Of a stretch of 23,272 bases of DNA, positions 1 through 7,934 are shown in pieces. The notes below the pieces were generated by a model. It ran no database searches and was not told the origin of the DNA. It saw only the letters and a program-made list of their open reading frames with translations. Each line of letters opens with the position of its first letter. Positions within the stretch are counted from its first letter, which is position 1. Source of the stretch: a virus; IMG/VR virus record IMGVR_UViG_3300037427_000054, positions 1-23,272 of that record, one strand, 5' to 3'. The translations under genes were made by a program, and so were the position numbers.

Positions 1-204
1 CAAGATAGTATTAGCTAAAGTCTGTGCTTTAAATATTTCTGTTTGTTGTTCATTATTAAGATTAGCCATATCTATCTGCAAGAAGTTTTGTGCATTTTGA
101 ACTTGAGCTTGCTGTCTATTATTTAAACTAGCCATTTCTAACTGAGAGATCTGAGCAGCTTCAGCCATGACTAAGGCTTGTCTATTATTTAAGTTAGCAA
201 GATT
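1..204 (-). repeat. 22-residue (66-base) tandem coding repeats
   Basis: Three clear units and a weaker fourth encode a helical repeat with consensus A-x-L-N-N-[RE]-Q-x. On the plus strand the shared core reads approximately ATTATTTAA followed by CTAGC, near positions 52, 118 and 184, a spacing of 66 bases. The units have diverged at both DNA and protein level and stay in frame. The array may continue beyond the left edge. Confidence 0.75.
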
Positions 205-2304
205 CATAGTCTGTGCCATCTTGGCATTCTCTAGTGCTACCTGCTGTTCTGCAGTAAAGTTCATGTTAGCAATTTCACTAACCTTTGAAGCATTTATAAC
301 TTTAGCTTGAAAGTTTTGATCAAACTCCATCTGCATAAACTTAGCTCTTTGTTCACCTTTAAACAAAGCAACCTGTTGTTTATTAGCAGTATCTATCTGT
401 GCTATTGGTAGTGATGCTTCCATAGCAGCTTGTATAATAGCTTGACCTGCCATACTTGATGCACCTAAACCTCTCTGTGCCATTACTGCAGTAGCTTTAC
501 GCATTGCTCCTGCTGCCCAAGGTGGTGTGTTACCTCCTTCAAATTGATCCATCAAGGTAGTCATTTCATCCTGCATAGAAGCAGCTTTTACTTCTCCTGT
601 ACCAAAAGCTTCTGATACCTGATCTTTGTCTACTGTTGAAGCATCTATATCAGGATAGTCTGTAATTAACTCTCCCTTTTGAAGTTCTCTTTTAGCAGCA
701 ACTGCTTCAGCAGCTGTTCCTTGAGCTGCTTCAAGATCAGAGACTGCAGTAGTATCTTGTGTTTGTGCCTCTATTGTTTTTGTAGGACCAGTAGATGTTT
801 TAGCTTCAACATCTTCAAGAGCGTCTTCTACATCTGTTTGTGCTTTCTGAGTTGTGACTTTAGTAACATCAGGTTTGTCTGGAGTATCTGCAGTAATTGT
901 TTTAGGTGCTTGTGCAGGGTCAGTAATAATAGGAGCAGTTCCTAATACTTGACCTGTAGTAGCACCTAATACTGTACCTTCTGCATCAGGATTAATTGTA
1001 GCTACAGGTGGTGCTACTACTGTACCTGCAGGATCTAGTATTGCACCTGCAGTAAGATCAGCTTGACCTTGTGCCATTTGTTCTTTAGTAAGAGGTTGAT
1101 CTGCTACTGTAACTTTAGGAGTATCAGGTGTAGTAATTGGATTTTCTGGTGTACTAGTTTCATCTTCTTCGTTAGGCAATTGAAAATCATCAGCCTGTGG
1201 CATACCACCGGGACTATAACCTCTAATCATACCACCTTGATAAACATTAACAAATTCTGGATCACCAACTTTATCTGCAGGTACTCCAAAAGGATTTGTA
1301 GTTACATCAATATTAGGTGTAGCAGGAGCAGATGCTGCTTGCTGTACAAGATAAGGTGCTTGCCCTACATTAGCTTCCCTGTATCCTTGAGGTATAGGTT
1401 GAGAAGGAGTCCACACACCTTCACTATTATATACACCAAGAACATATGTAGACATACCCTGTCTGTTTTGATAGAGTCTTTGCTCAAGTCGTCCTGCTTG
1501 ACCTGATGCTATCTTCTCTGCACGAGTTTGTGGCTGTATAAGTTGAGCTTGATCTATTCCTCTTTGTTTAAACTGTTCAGCTTGTCTATCTATATTAGCT
1601 TGAAATGTTGGTGCATCTACTGCTGTTGTTCCTTCAGGAGCTTCTACAGTAGGTGTTTCTATTGATGGTAAATCATAACTACCAGTAGGTAATGTTACAG
1701 TTCCATCTGAAGAAAATATTTCTGCAGCTCTATCAATCTCGTCTTGACTAGGCTCTAATGAAACAGTAGCTGGCATATCAGGAGCAGGAGCAGATTGTTT
1801 AGGTGTTGACATAACTGGTTGAGTAGGAGCAGGAGTATCTGCAGGTGTGTCTGTAGGTTTATCATCACTTTTTGTATCACTATCCTCATGTTTATAACCA
1901 TACGTAGCACCATGAGTTACATTAAGATCAGATGCTTCTTGTGTTTTTTCACCTGCACCTGCTATTCTTGCTGTTTCTTTAAACTCTTCTAACGTAAAAG
2001 GAGAGCTACTAAAATTATAATTATCAAATGTAGATAGATCAGAGTAATCTCCTAAATTACCTGAAGTTGTAGGACCTATTTGTTTTAACTTAGCTCTAGC
2101 TTCTTCTTGTGTCATACCTCCATTAGAAAAACCTAATGCTTCACTTTGTACTAATGCACCTTCATCAGCAGTAACTGCAGCTCTAGCTCTTGGATTAGCT
2201 TTAACAAAAGCATCTATTGATGCCCATCTTGCAGGACCATCATAACCAAAAGGTTCAAGATTATTCTTAGCTTCTCTTGCTGTAACTTCTCTTTTTTCTG
2301 CCAT
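1..2304 (-). CDS. Large virion-type protein, C-terminus cut by left edge
   Basis: An open frame starts at ATG 2302-2304 and runs without a stop to base 1, so 768 residues are visible and the end is missing. An AAGGAT Shine-Dalgarno lies just upstream, inside the end of the preceding gene, four bases away. The N-terminal half is acidic, rich in Pro/Thr/Ala and probably disordered. It carries a F-S-N-G-G motif at residues 59-63 and two more GG turns in the middle. A block around residues 589-635 (GGNTPPWAAGAMRK, then MAQRGLGASSMAGQA) looks well folded, and I associate it with uncharacterised marine phage structural proteins. From about residue 680 the chain becomes helical with 22-residue repeats (A-x-L-N-N-[RE]-Q). 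It lies last in the visible structural block, after the fibre genes. An internal or ejected virion protein is a reasonable inference; no enzymatic motif is visible. Confidence 0.75.
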   Translation of the reverse strand, partial: MAEKREVTAREAKNNLEPFGYDGPARWASIDAFVKANPRARAAVTADEGALVQSEALGFSNGGMTQEEARAKLKQIGPTTSGNLGDYSDLSTFDNYNFSSSPFTLEEFKETARIAGAGEKTQEASDLNVTHGATYGYKHEDSDTKSDDKPTDTPADTPAPTQPVMSTPKQSAPAPDMPATVSLEPSQDEIDRAAEIFSSDGTVTLPTGSYDLPSIETPTVEAPEGTTAVDAPTFQANIDRQAEQFKQRGIDQAQLIQPQTRAEKIASGQAGRLEQRLYQNRQGMSTYVLGVYNSEGVWTPSQPIPQGYREANVGQAPYLVQQAASAPATPNIDVTTNPFGVPADKVGDPEFVNVYQGGMIRGYSPGGMPQADDFQLPNEEDETSTPENPITTPDTPKVTVADQPLTKEQMAQGQADLTAGAILDPAGTVVAPPVATINPDAEGTVLGATTGQVLGTAPIITDPAQAPKTITADTPDKPDVTKVTTQKAQTDVEDALEDVEAKTSTGPTKTIEAQTQDTTAVSDLEAAQGTAAEAVAAKRELQKGELITDYPDIDASTVDKDQVSEAFGTGEVKAASMQDEMTTLMDQFEGGNTPPWAAGAMRKATAVMAQRGLGASSMAGQAIIQAAMEASLPIAQIDTANKQQVALFKGEQRAKFMQMEFDQNFQAKVINASKVSEIANMNFTAEQQVALENAKMAQTMNLANLNNRQALVMAEAAQISQLEMASLNNRQQAQVQNAQNFLQIDMANLNNEQQTEIFKAQTLANTIL

Positions 2305-2308
2305 CTAT

Positions 2309-2539
2309 CTAATCCTTGCTCAATACTTTATCTAGTTTATCTTCTAATCTATGAAGTGCATCCATCACTTGACCAAGATCATCACGCATTTCTTTACGTG
2401 TAACATATTCTTCTCTTGTTTTATTCAATAGTATATCAATACGTTTTACTTCCTGTATGAGTCCTCTGAATGCCCATACAGCAGGAGCTATTACTAATGT
2501 TAAGATGATGTTCCAGAACATCCACATACTGATTTCCAT
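2309..2539 (-). CDS. Small one-TM coiled-coil protein, holin/lysis candidate
   Basis: This 76-residue protein has a hydrophobic N-terminal segment at about residues 6-24 (FWNIILTLVIAPAVWAF), long enough to cross the membrane once. A highly charged helical tail follows (about 28-74) with heptad-like spacing, ending in MDALHRLEDKLDKVL. An AGGAG Shine-Dalgarno lies at normal distance and overlaps the end of the upstream gene, which supports the first ATG. The topology fits a single-TM phage holin or another lysis-associated membrane protein, and it sits beside a second small membrane protein at the end of the tail module, a common place for lysis genes. No family signature proves the role; a membrane-anchored virion or accessory protein is the alternative. 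Confidence 0.7.
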   Translation of the reverse strand: MEISMWMFWNIILTLVIAPAVWAFRGLIQEVKRIDILLNKTREEYVTRKEMRDDLGQVMDALHRLEDKLDKVLSKD

Positions 2540-2542
2540 CTA

Positions 2543-3019
2543 CTACTCCTGAATTGATTTTAAGTACCATACAAGCCAACCTAGTCCTATAATTGTACAC
2601 ACTAAAAATAATATAAATAAACCTTCAATACACCTGTCTTTAAACTCTTGTCTCTTATATAGTTGTTCTTGTCTGACCTTTCTAATCTTACCTTCCATTG
2701 CTATTAACTCATCCCAAGCTTTGTGTCCATGAGAAAACTGTATGAAAGTTTTAAGTTCGTATCTTTGTTCCTCTAACTTCTTCTTAGCAGCAAATGCTTC
2801 TAGTGCTTCCTGCTCTACTGACCCAAAGACTTTACGAAAGATAGGTGGGTTCTTTGCCTGTTTTTCTTTTTGTTCTATATCAGACACAGCACCCATCCAC
2901 TTTGAAAGATCTCCACTCATCTGTTCTATATCACGACCTGCTTGGAAGGCTCTTTTTAATCCTGCAAATGCAGTGCTTGCTGTTGTTAAACAAGCTCCTA
3001 TCGTGATTGGATCAAACAT
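2543..3019 (-). CDS. Hypothetical protein with C-terminal membrane segment
   Basis: This 158-residue protein begins with a weakly hydrophobic Ala/Gly/Thr stretch (about residues 5-22). A long charged helical region follows, rich in Lys, Glu and Gln (about 45-130). It ends with one strong transmembrane segment at about 133-153 (LFILFLVCTIIGLGWLVWYL) and a short tail. Its start overlaps the upstream stop as TAATG and there is no Shine-Dalgarno, so it is probably translated by coupling. The layout suggests a tail-anchored membrane protein of the lysis region, such as a spanin-like or holin-accessory protein. I do not recognise a named family, and the function is inferred only from topology and position. 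Confidence 0.7.
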   Translation of the reverse strand: MFDPITIGACLTTASTAFAGLKRAFQAGRDIEQMSGDLSKWMGAVSDIEQKEKQAKNPPIFRKVFGSVEQEALEAFAAKKKLEEQRYELKTFIQFSHGHKAWDELIAMEGKIRKVRQEQLYKRQEFKDRCIEGLFILFLVCTIIGLGWLVWYLKSIQE

Positions 3020-3270
3020 TAGTGCTTTGTCTTATTCTCTATCTTCTTAGTATTAGTTAATGACTGCTTGTCAAGAAGTGTAAATCCTCTACGTTTTGCA
3101 AACTTTTGTGGATCACCTTCCCACTTATCTGCACAAGCTTCTAGCCAACGCATAGTCATCTCATGTGTAGGTGCTTTACCTTCCTTCATTAGTTCATTTT
3201 CTGCATTAAGATAAGCAAAGACTTCAGCTTGTGCTTGAGCACCACTGAATTTTACTACTTTGTGTGCCAT
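3019..3270 (-). CDS. Small hypothetical protein
   Basis: This 83-residue soluble protein has no membrane segment. It starts MAHKVVKFSGAQAQAEVF, has a helical core with two Trp residues (MRWLEACADKWEGDP), and ends in a Lys/Asn/Thr-rich tail. An AGGAG Shine-Dalgarno overlaps the stop of the upstream gene, and its own stop shares a base with the next start (TAATG), so it is embedded in the operon. I do not recognise the family. Its place between the fibre-assembly gene and two membrane proteins gives no firm functional clue. Confidence 0.65.
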   Translation of the reverse strand: MAHKVVKFSGAQAQAEVFAYLNAENELMKEGKAPTHEMTMRWLEACADKWEGDPQKFAKRRGFTLLDKQSLTNTKKIENKTKH

Positions 3271-3278
3271 TATTTCTC

Positions 3279-3785
3279 CTATGAAGGTTTAGTAGGCCAA
3301 TCACTGTCTGCTAAGTGAGGCCATTTAGAATGTTTTGGTAAATCTCTTAGAGCTTGTCTATAAGTTTTCATATTACTAGACATTGTTACATCTGAAAGAC
3401 CAAAGTAATCTGTTTCTGCAAGTAAAGCAGTTCTTTTACTTCTGTTTCCTTCAGCTACTCTTGCATCTACACTTGCTTTGTGAGCAGCAGTTTGAGTTTC
3501 TACAGTTATAGTCTTACCATCTTTATCTGTATAATCACTATAGATAGGACCTACTTTATACTTAGTATACCACTTACCATCAGTTTTATACTCTACTCCA
3601 TCATCTACTATTGTTTGATAGGGAGGAGTAATAGATGGTCTTTTACCTTCAAACACAGGATCAAGTTGATTATGTTCCATAAACTCTGTAGTCAAAGGTT
3701 GTGGTGGTCTTTTAGATTTATTTTCTGTTATCCAAGTAGTATCTGTCATTACCCTACCTGTGTTTCTCTCTCGTACCCAACCCAT
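3279..3785 (-). CDS. Tail-fibre assembly chaperone-like protein
   Basis: The protein has 168 residues. The last 60 or so carry the pattern of the phage tail assembly chaperone C-terminal domain (Phage_tail_APC type): a helix with RSKRTALLAETDYFGLSDV, then YRQALRDLPKH and a terminal WP-x-K-P. In known phages such proteins help fold or attach fibre proteins and lie just downstream of fibre genes, as here, ten bases after the 677-residue adhesin. The N-terminal 100 residues are polar with several Tyr and Trp (VEYKTDGKWYTKYKV) and may contact the partner fibre. AGGAG overlaps the upstream stop codon and sets the start. The domain call rests on motif recognition; the partner is inferred from position. 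Confidence 0.75.
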   Translation of the reverse strand: MGWVRERNTGRVMTDTTWITENKSKRPPQPLTTEFMEHNQLDPVFEGKRPSITPPYQTIVDDGVEYKTDGKWYTKYKVGPIYSDYTDKDGKTITVETQTAAHKASVDARVAEGNRSKRTALLAETDYFGLSDVTMSSNMKTYRQALRDLPKHSKWPHLADSDWPTKPS

Positions 3786-3794
3786 TATTATCTC

Positions 3795-5828
3795 CTATGC
3801 TGCTATTGCGTAAAAAAAGTATGATCCAGTAGTAAATCCACTAGCTATTTGAAAACCACTGTTAAGTGGGTCAATGTAATCTGTACCTGTAACCTCTAAT
3901 CCAGTGTCCATGATAAAATGAGGGTCATTACCAGATACAATACCTCTAGCACTATCCCAAAGATACCAACTACCAGTAGAGTCTGTTCTTTTAACTATAA
4001 CAAATGATGATCCAGAACTAAATCCACAATCTACATCTGTGCTTGAACCATTGGTATGACTAAATGTTCCTACTTTACTAATACCTGCAAGATTAGCAAA
4101 AAGGTAAGCTACATATGAAGAAGAGCTATTATTTACAAAAGCATCTGTACTCACAGAAAATACAGTTGATGTAGGACCAGTATCATTCATAATTGCTTCA
4201 TCAACTTCTGCTGCATTTGTGTCTAAATAAAGTGTAGTATCATTTGTTGCAGTTGCATTTGGTAAATGAAGTGAAGTTACAACCCAACCTCTTGTAAAGC
4301 CACCTGTAGATGATCTTAGCTTTATCCAAATCATATCTGGAACTACGCCTAAATTATGATTAATTGTCCTGTTACTTCCATTACCATCATAAAGAACTAC
4401 ATCAAAATATTTTGGTGCTCTTCTCCAAGCGTATCCCATGTTTTCTTTAGACCATACACTTACTGATACATATTTATTAGGGTGGTCTAATTCCCATCCT
4501 GCACCAGTACCTGTTAATTCAGAAGCATTATCTTTTGTGTTCATAAATCTATATGTATTTGTAGTATTCCCACCCTGAAGTCTACTTAATGTGGAAAGAC
4601 CACTAGGTGTTCCTTGGTCTTCTCGTACAGGATTAATAATAAAATCAGCAGGAAAACCTGTTGTAAAAGTTTGAGTGCCACCTGATGATTTAGCTTCAAC
4701 ATGAAAAACACTAGCTCTAGTTGTAGGTGTAGCCATTGGTGCTTTGCGTATTGCTACGTACAATAAGCTTTGACTACCACTGAAATAACCAGTGGTTTGA
4801 AAACCTGTGCTTGTAACCCAAGAATATTTAGCATTATAAGTTGTTTCAGCATTATTACCACTTGCGTGTAATTTACTAAGATTAGATACATTCCAACTCC
4901 TTAATGTATCATGAAGTTCCCAATCAGCAGAAGCTGTGTAAGTTCTACCCAAAAACCATTGTGGCTCCCACCCTAAATCAACAGTAGCATTATTAGAACC
5001 ATCAACATCAACTGTACCACATTGTATCATACCATCTGAAGATGTGTCATGTCCAAAAATATAAGCAATATATGAACGACCAGTAGCATTCATAGCAACA
5101 CTATTATCAACATCAAATCCTGTAGAAGTAACATTTGTTATCATGCCTGTATTAGCTTCTGCATCCGTTGTATTTAAATAAAGTGTACGATTTGTAGTTA
5201 AACTCCTATGAAAACATATCCAGTTTTCTGTCCCTTCTCCTGCATAAAGTTTAACCATTATAAATCCGGGAGTAGCACCTAAATTATGACTTATAGTTCT
5301 ACCATCAACATTATCACCAGTCCAAGAAACTATATCAAAAAACTTTGGTGCTTTTCTAAATGTCCAAGCTACATAATCTCTATTACTTCCACCAAAATCG
5401 TGATCTCCAACTTTAAAACCTGTGCTTGTAAATTCATATAATCTATTATTGCTTGGTGTACCATTTTCACTAGCTCCATTAGTATTACTTAATAGTTGTT
5501 GATTAGTTCCCCTAACTGTATCAAACAAACCATGAGAAATACTATTACCTCTATCTTTAATCCAAATTAATCCACCTTCATTAAGAGTATCAATACCAGT
5601 TGTAACTGTAAGATTACCTCCTGTGCCAACATAAGTATCAACACTAAATATATTTTCTACAAACTTAGCAGGGTCACTAACACCTGCAGTAGGCCAAAGA
5701 CCTTGCTTGTTAAGAGCTTGAGCTTCTTCTAGTGTCCATACTCCCGGAGCAGAGGTATCTTGATAATTATTAGCAGGAAGAACTAATGATTCATCTTTAG
5801 TAATTAATCCACCTAAGTATCTTGTCAT
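3795..5828 (-). CDS. Multi-repeat tail adhesin (DUF7483-like units)
   Basis: After a short N-terminal region of about 60 residues (with GVWTLEEAQAL, a common opening in marine phage adhesins), this 677-residue protein is a chain of six related units of about 100 residues. They lie at roughly 62-158, 160-262, 264-362, 366-466, 468-572 and 574-677. Units 2 and 5 are closest, with T-I-[SN]-H-N-L-G followed by P-x-[FM]-I-[MW]-[VI]-K; units 1 and 4 end in R-[KR]-A-P-K-[FY]-F-D-[IV]-V; most units close with Y-[VI]-A. This matches my recollection of the DUF7483 type of beta-rich module in cyanophage and marine phage fibres. It probably acts outside the cell in host recognition. An AGGGAA ribosome-binding site lies upstream. 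No catalytic residues are apparent. Confidence 0.75.
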   Translation of the reverse strand: MTRYLGGLITKDESLVLPANNYQDTSAPGVWTLEEAQALNKQGLWPTAGVSDPAKFVENIFSVDTYVGTGGNLTVTTGIDTLNEGGLIWIKDRGNSISHGLFDTVRGTNQQLLSNTNGASENGTPSNNRLYEFTSTGFKVGDHDFGGSNRDYVAWTFRKAPKFFDIVSWTGDNVDGRTISHNLGATPGFIMVKLYAGEGTENWICFHRSLTTNRTLYLNTTDAEANTGMITNVTSTGFDVDNSVAMNATGRSYIAYIFGHDTSSDGMIQCGTVDVDGSNNATVDLGWEPQWFLGRTYTASADWELHDTLRSWNVSNLSKLHASGNNAETTYNAKYSWVTSTGFQTTGYFSGSQSLLYVAIRKAPMATPTTRASVFHVEAKSSGGTQTFTTGFPADFIINPVREDQGTPSGLSTLSRLQGGNTTNTYRFMNTKDNASELTGTGAGWELDHPNKYVSVSVWSKENMGYAWRRAPKYFDVVLYDGNGSNRTINHNLGVVPDMIWIKLRSSTGGFTRGWVVTSLHLPNATATNDTTLYLDTNAAEVDEAIMNDTGPTSTVFSVSTDAFVNNSSSSYVAYLFANLAGISKVGTFSHTNGSSTDVDCGFSSGSSFVIVKRTDSTGSWYLWDSARGIVSGNDPHFIMDTGLEVTGTDYIDPLNSGFQIASGFTTGSYFFYAIAA

Positions 5829-5849
5829 TTTTAAATTCCCTAGTTACTA

Positions 5850-6566
5850 TTAAAATGGGTGACTTGCATCTGCTGCTGCATTTCCACCTATTGTAAGTGT
5901 ATGATTTGAAGCACTTCTGTCTGTGATTGTTCCAGAAGGGTTAAAACAAGTTAATAATGTAGTTCCAGAAATTGCTGTCAAAGGTGTAGTTGAAGGAGTA
6001 AAGTTAGAAGTATAAACAGCACTACCTTTTACAATTCTAAAATTAGAAACGTATCCTGTAAAATCATATCCCCCACCACTACCATAGTTAGCTATTGTTG
6101 CTAAATTTGTTGCATGATTAACACTGCTACTAGAGTAATTTCCAACAGATGTGCCGTTGTGATATAAATTTACATTGCCACTTCCATCTCTTACTGCTGC
6201 TGTATGAAACCAAGTGGATTGATTTAAAGCACCAGTAGTATATTGTAGATGAGTTTCACCTGAACCAGAAACAAGCAACAATCTTATTTTACTACTTTTA
6301 AATGTCCACTTTACACCGTTGCTACCAATGTCAAATAAAAATATTACTGAAGAGCCAGAAGTATCAAACCCAACTTTATACCAACATTCCACCGTAAAAG
6401 CACCTGTTCCAAAAGTAAAATCGCTACTAGCAGGGGTAACAATATAATCTCCACTACCATCAAAAACAGTTGAACCATATAAAACAGGAGTAGCCGATTG
6501 CCACCTATCACCTTTAACAGCAACACCATGTTCTTTTAAATCCCACACTCCAGAATAGTTAGGCAT
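5850..6566 (-). CDS. LamG-like (concanavalin A-fold) tail adhesin
   Basis: This 238-residue protein has a short N-terminal tail-attachment-like piece (MPNYSGVWDLKEHGVAVKG). A single LamG/concanavalin-A-like jelly-roll domain follows, about residues 33-225. Diagnostic strands are visible: FDGSGDYI near the start, FTVECWYKV, WFHTAAVRDGSGNVNLYHNG in the middle, and YVSNFRIVKGSAVY near the end. Such domains usually bind glycans, so a receptor-binding role at the tail is likely. It is clearly paralogous to the next gene (6588-7547), sharing the domain and the final NAAAD-x-x-HPF. AAAGGAT gives a good ribosome-binding site. Two consecutive stop codons, TAA and TAG, end the frame. Confidence 0.8.
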   Translation of the reverse strand: MPNYSGVWDLKEHGVAVKGDRWQSATPVLYGSTVFDGSGDYIVTPASSDFTFGTGAFTVECWYKVGFDTSGSSVIFLFDIGSNGVKWTFKSSKIRLLLVSGSGETHLQYTTGALNQSTWFHTAAVRDGSGNVNLYHNGTSVGNYSSSSVNHATNLATIANYGSGGGYDFTGYVSNFRIVKGSAVYTSNFTPSTTPLTAISGTTLLTCFNPSGTITDRSASNHTLTIGGNAAADASHPF

Positions 6567-6587
6567 TATTGTAATCCTTTATTAACA

Positions 6588-7547
6588 TTAAAAGGGATGA
6601 ATTGTATCTGCTGCTGCATTACCATTAGCTGTAATTGAATGGCTTGAAGAACTTGCATCTGTAATTGTTCCTGTACTGTTTTGACAAGTTAATAATACTG
6701 TATTTGTAATAGCTGTAAGTGGCGATGTCGGTGGTGTAAAATTTGACGTATATAATGCTGTGCCTTTTAAAATTCTAAAATTACTTATGTGACCATTAAG
6801 AGGGTAACTTGTGCTGTAAAAAACACCGATAGCTAAATATGTATAAGTATAATTAGTAGTTTCTGAAGAAACTGTATGAAAAAGAGTACCATCTAAATAA
6901 ATTTTTAAAGTATCGTCACTTGAATTTCTAACCATTGCTACATGATGCCATGCATCAGCACTAGGAGAAGTGCTTGTTAAATCATTTCCACCAGCTTTAG
7001 AATAAATTCTAAAAGGATGTCCACTTCCCCCAGAAATACCAATTGCTAAAGAATTTCCTGTATCAGTCGTGTACCCATTAGAATTAGCACTTAGTTGGAA
7101 AAGACCACCAGTAACATCACGATTGAAAAAACACTCTATAGTAAAATCTCCAGTACCAAAGGAAAAATCAGAAGTAGAAGGAACTTGCAAATAATCACCA
7201 GAACCATCAAATTCTGTAGAACCAAATAAAGCTAGACTTGATGAAGTAGCAGAACTATATGGTGATTGACCAAACGCATTATTAGCCAAACCTGTAACAG
7301 AGTAGCTTGTGCCATTTGTTAATCCAGTTATCACAACAGGACTTGAGGAACTAGAAGCTCCAGTAGACACTCCACTTGCTATTGCTGTAGCTGTGTAAGA
7401 ACTGATAGCACCACCACCCACATCTGATGGATTAGTAAAAGCTACACTAACTTGTTGATTACCTGGTGTAACGCTTATTGTAGGAGCATCAGGCGATCTT
7501 AGCTGATCAAAGCCACCTACTAAACCACCCTTTTTATTTACACCCAT
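6588..7547 (-). CDS. Fn3 plus LamG-like tail adhesin
   Basis: The protein has 319 residues. Residues about 19-110 look like a fibronectin type III domain: PDAPTISVTPGNQQVSVAF, then SSYTATA, then VVITGLTNGTSYSVTGLANN. Residues about 111-305 are a LamG/concanavalin-A-like domain with FDGSGDYLQVP, FTIECFFNRD, WHHVAMVRNSSDDTLKIYLDG and ISNFRILKGTALY. Fn3 domains in phages often decorate or link tail adhesins and LamG folds bind sugars, so a host-surface-binding role is probable. It differs from its downstream paralogue by the inserted Fn3 domain and a different N-terminus (MGVNKKGGLVGGFDQL). AAGGAT, overlapping the end of the upstream gene, supports the start. Confidence 0.8.
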   Translation of the reverse strand: MGVNKKGGLVGGFDQLRSPDAPTISVTPGNQQVSVAFTNPSDVGGGAISSYTATAIASGVSTGASSSSSPVVITGLTNGTSYSVTGLANNAFGQSPYSSATSSSLALFGSTEFDGSGDYLQVPSTSDFSFGTGDFTIECFFNRDVTGGLFQLSANSNGYTTDTGNSLAIGISGGSGHPFRIYSKAGGNDLTSTSPSADAWHHVAMVRNSSDDTLKIYLDGTLFHTVSSETTNYTYTYLAIGVFYSTSYPLNGHISNFRILKGTALYTSNFTPPTSPLTAITNTVLLTCQNSTGTITDASSSSHSITANGNAAADTIHPF

Positions 7548-7556
7548 TAACTATCC

Positions 7557-7919
7557 TTATGCGTCATCTATTTCTTCATATGAACAAGTAGCAGATAAAT
7601 CACCTGCAGCACTTGCTTGTATTTTAAGAACATCACTTTCAACCAAATACAAACCCATGTTTTTGTCAATAACAACAAGGCTTGCATCTGCAGGAACAGA
7701 AATAGTTTTTGCTATGTAGTAGTCAGCAGAGGAACGAGTAACCCATACGTCAATCGTAGCTGCATTTGTACCATCTATATTAGCGATAACTAAACTGTTT
7801 ATTTTTTGTAACTTGTTAGAACCACACGTTAACAAACTTACTGCAGAAGCTGCTACATCAGCATCAACAGCAGTGTTTGCATATATGCTACTAACAGCTA
7901 CTACATTAGGATTTGCCAT
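7557..7919 (-). CDS. Small beta-rich structural protein of the fibre cassette
   Basis: This 120-residue protein has alternating hydrophobic beta-type strands (KINSLVIANIDGTNAATIDVWV, LVVIDKNMGLYLVESDVLKIQ) and ends in the acidic CSYEEIDDA. Its pattern resembles short hypothetical proteins encoded beside fibre genes in marine phages. It may be a fibre-associated, baseplate or hinge component, but I cannot name a family with confidence. It lies between the long fibre and the LamG pair, all in one direction. A strong AAAGGAGA Shine-Dalgarno precedes the start, so it may be made in quantity. Confidence 0.7.
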   Translation of the reverse strand: MANPNVVAVSSIYANTAVDADVAASAVSLLTCGSNKLQKINSLVIANIDGTNAATIDVWVTRSSADYYIAKTISVPADASLVVIDKNMGLYLVESDVLKIQASAAGDLSATCSYEEIDDA

Positions 7920-7934
7920 ACTTTCTCTCCTTTA

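Noticed and set aside
1-204. Regular 66-base repeats as a CRISPR-like array
   Set aside because: The repeats are diverged, in frame, without unique spacers of constant type, and encode a helical protein repeat.
679-1506. Two plus-strand open frames (88 and 147 residues)
   Set aside because: They are Cys/Ser/Phe-rich shadow translations opposite the long minus-strand virion gene, with no good ribosome-binding site and no recognisable domain.
3795-7547. Diversity-generating retroelement target among the adhesins
   Set aside because: No reverse transcriptase, no template repeat and no adenine-biased variable C-terminus of the C-type lectin kind was seen; the domains look like LamG or DUF7483 types.
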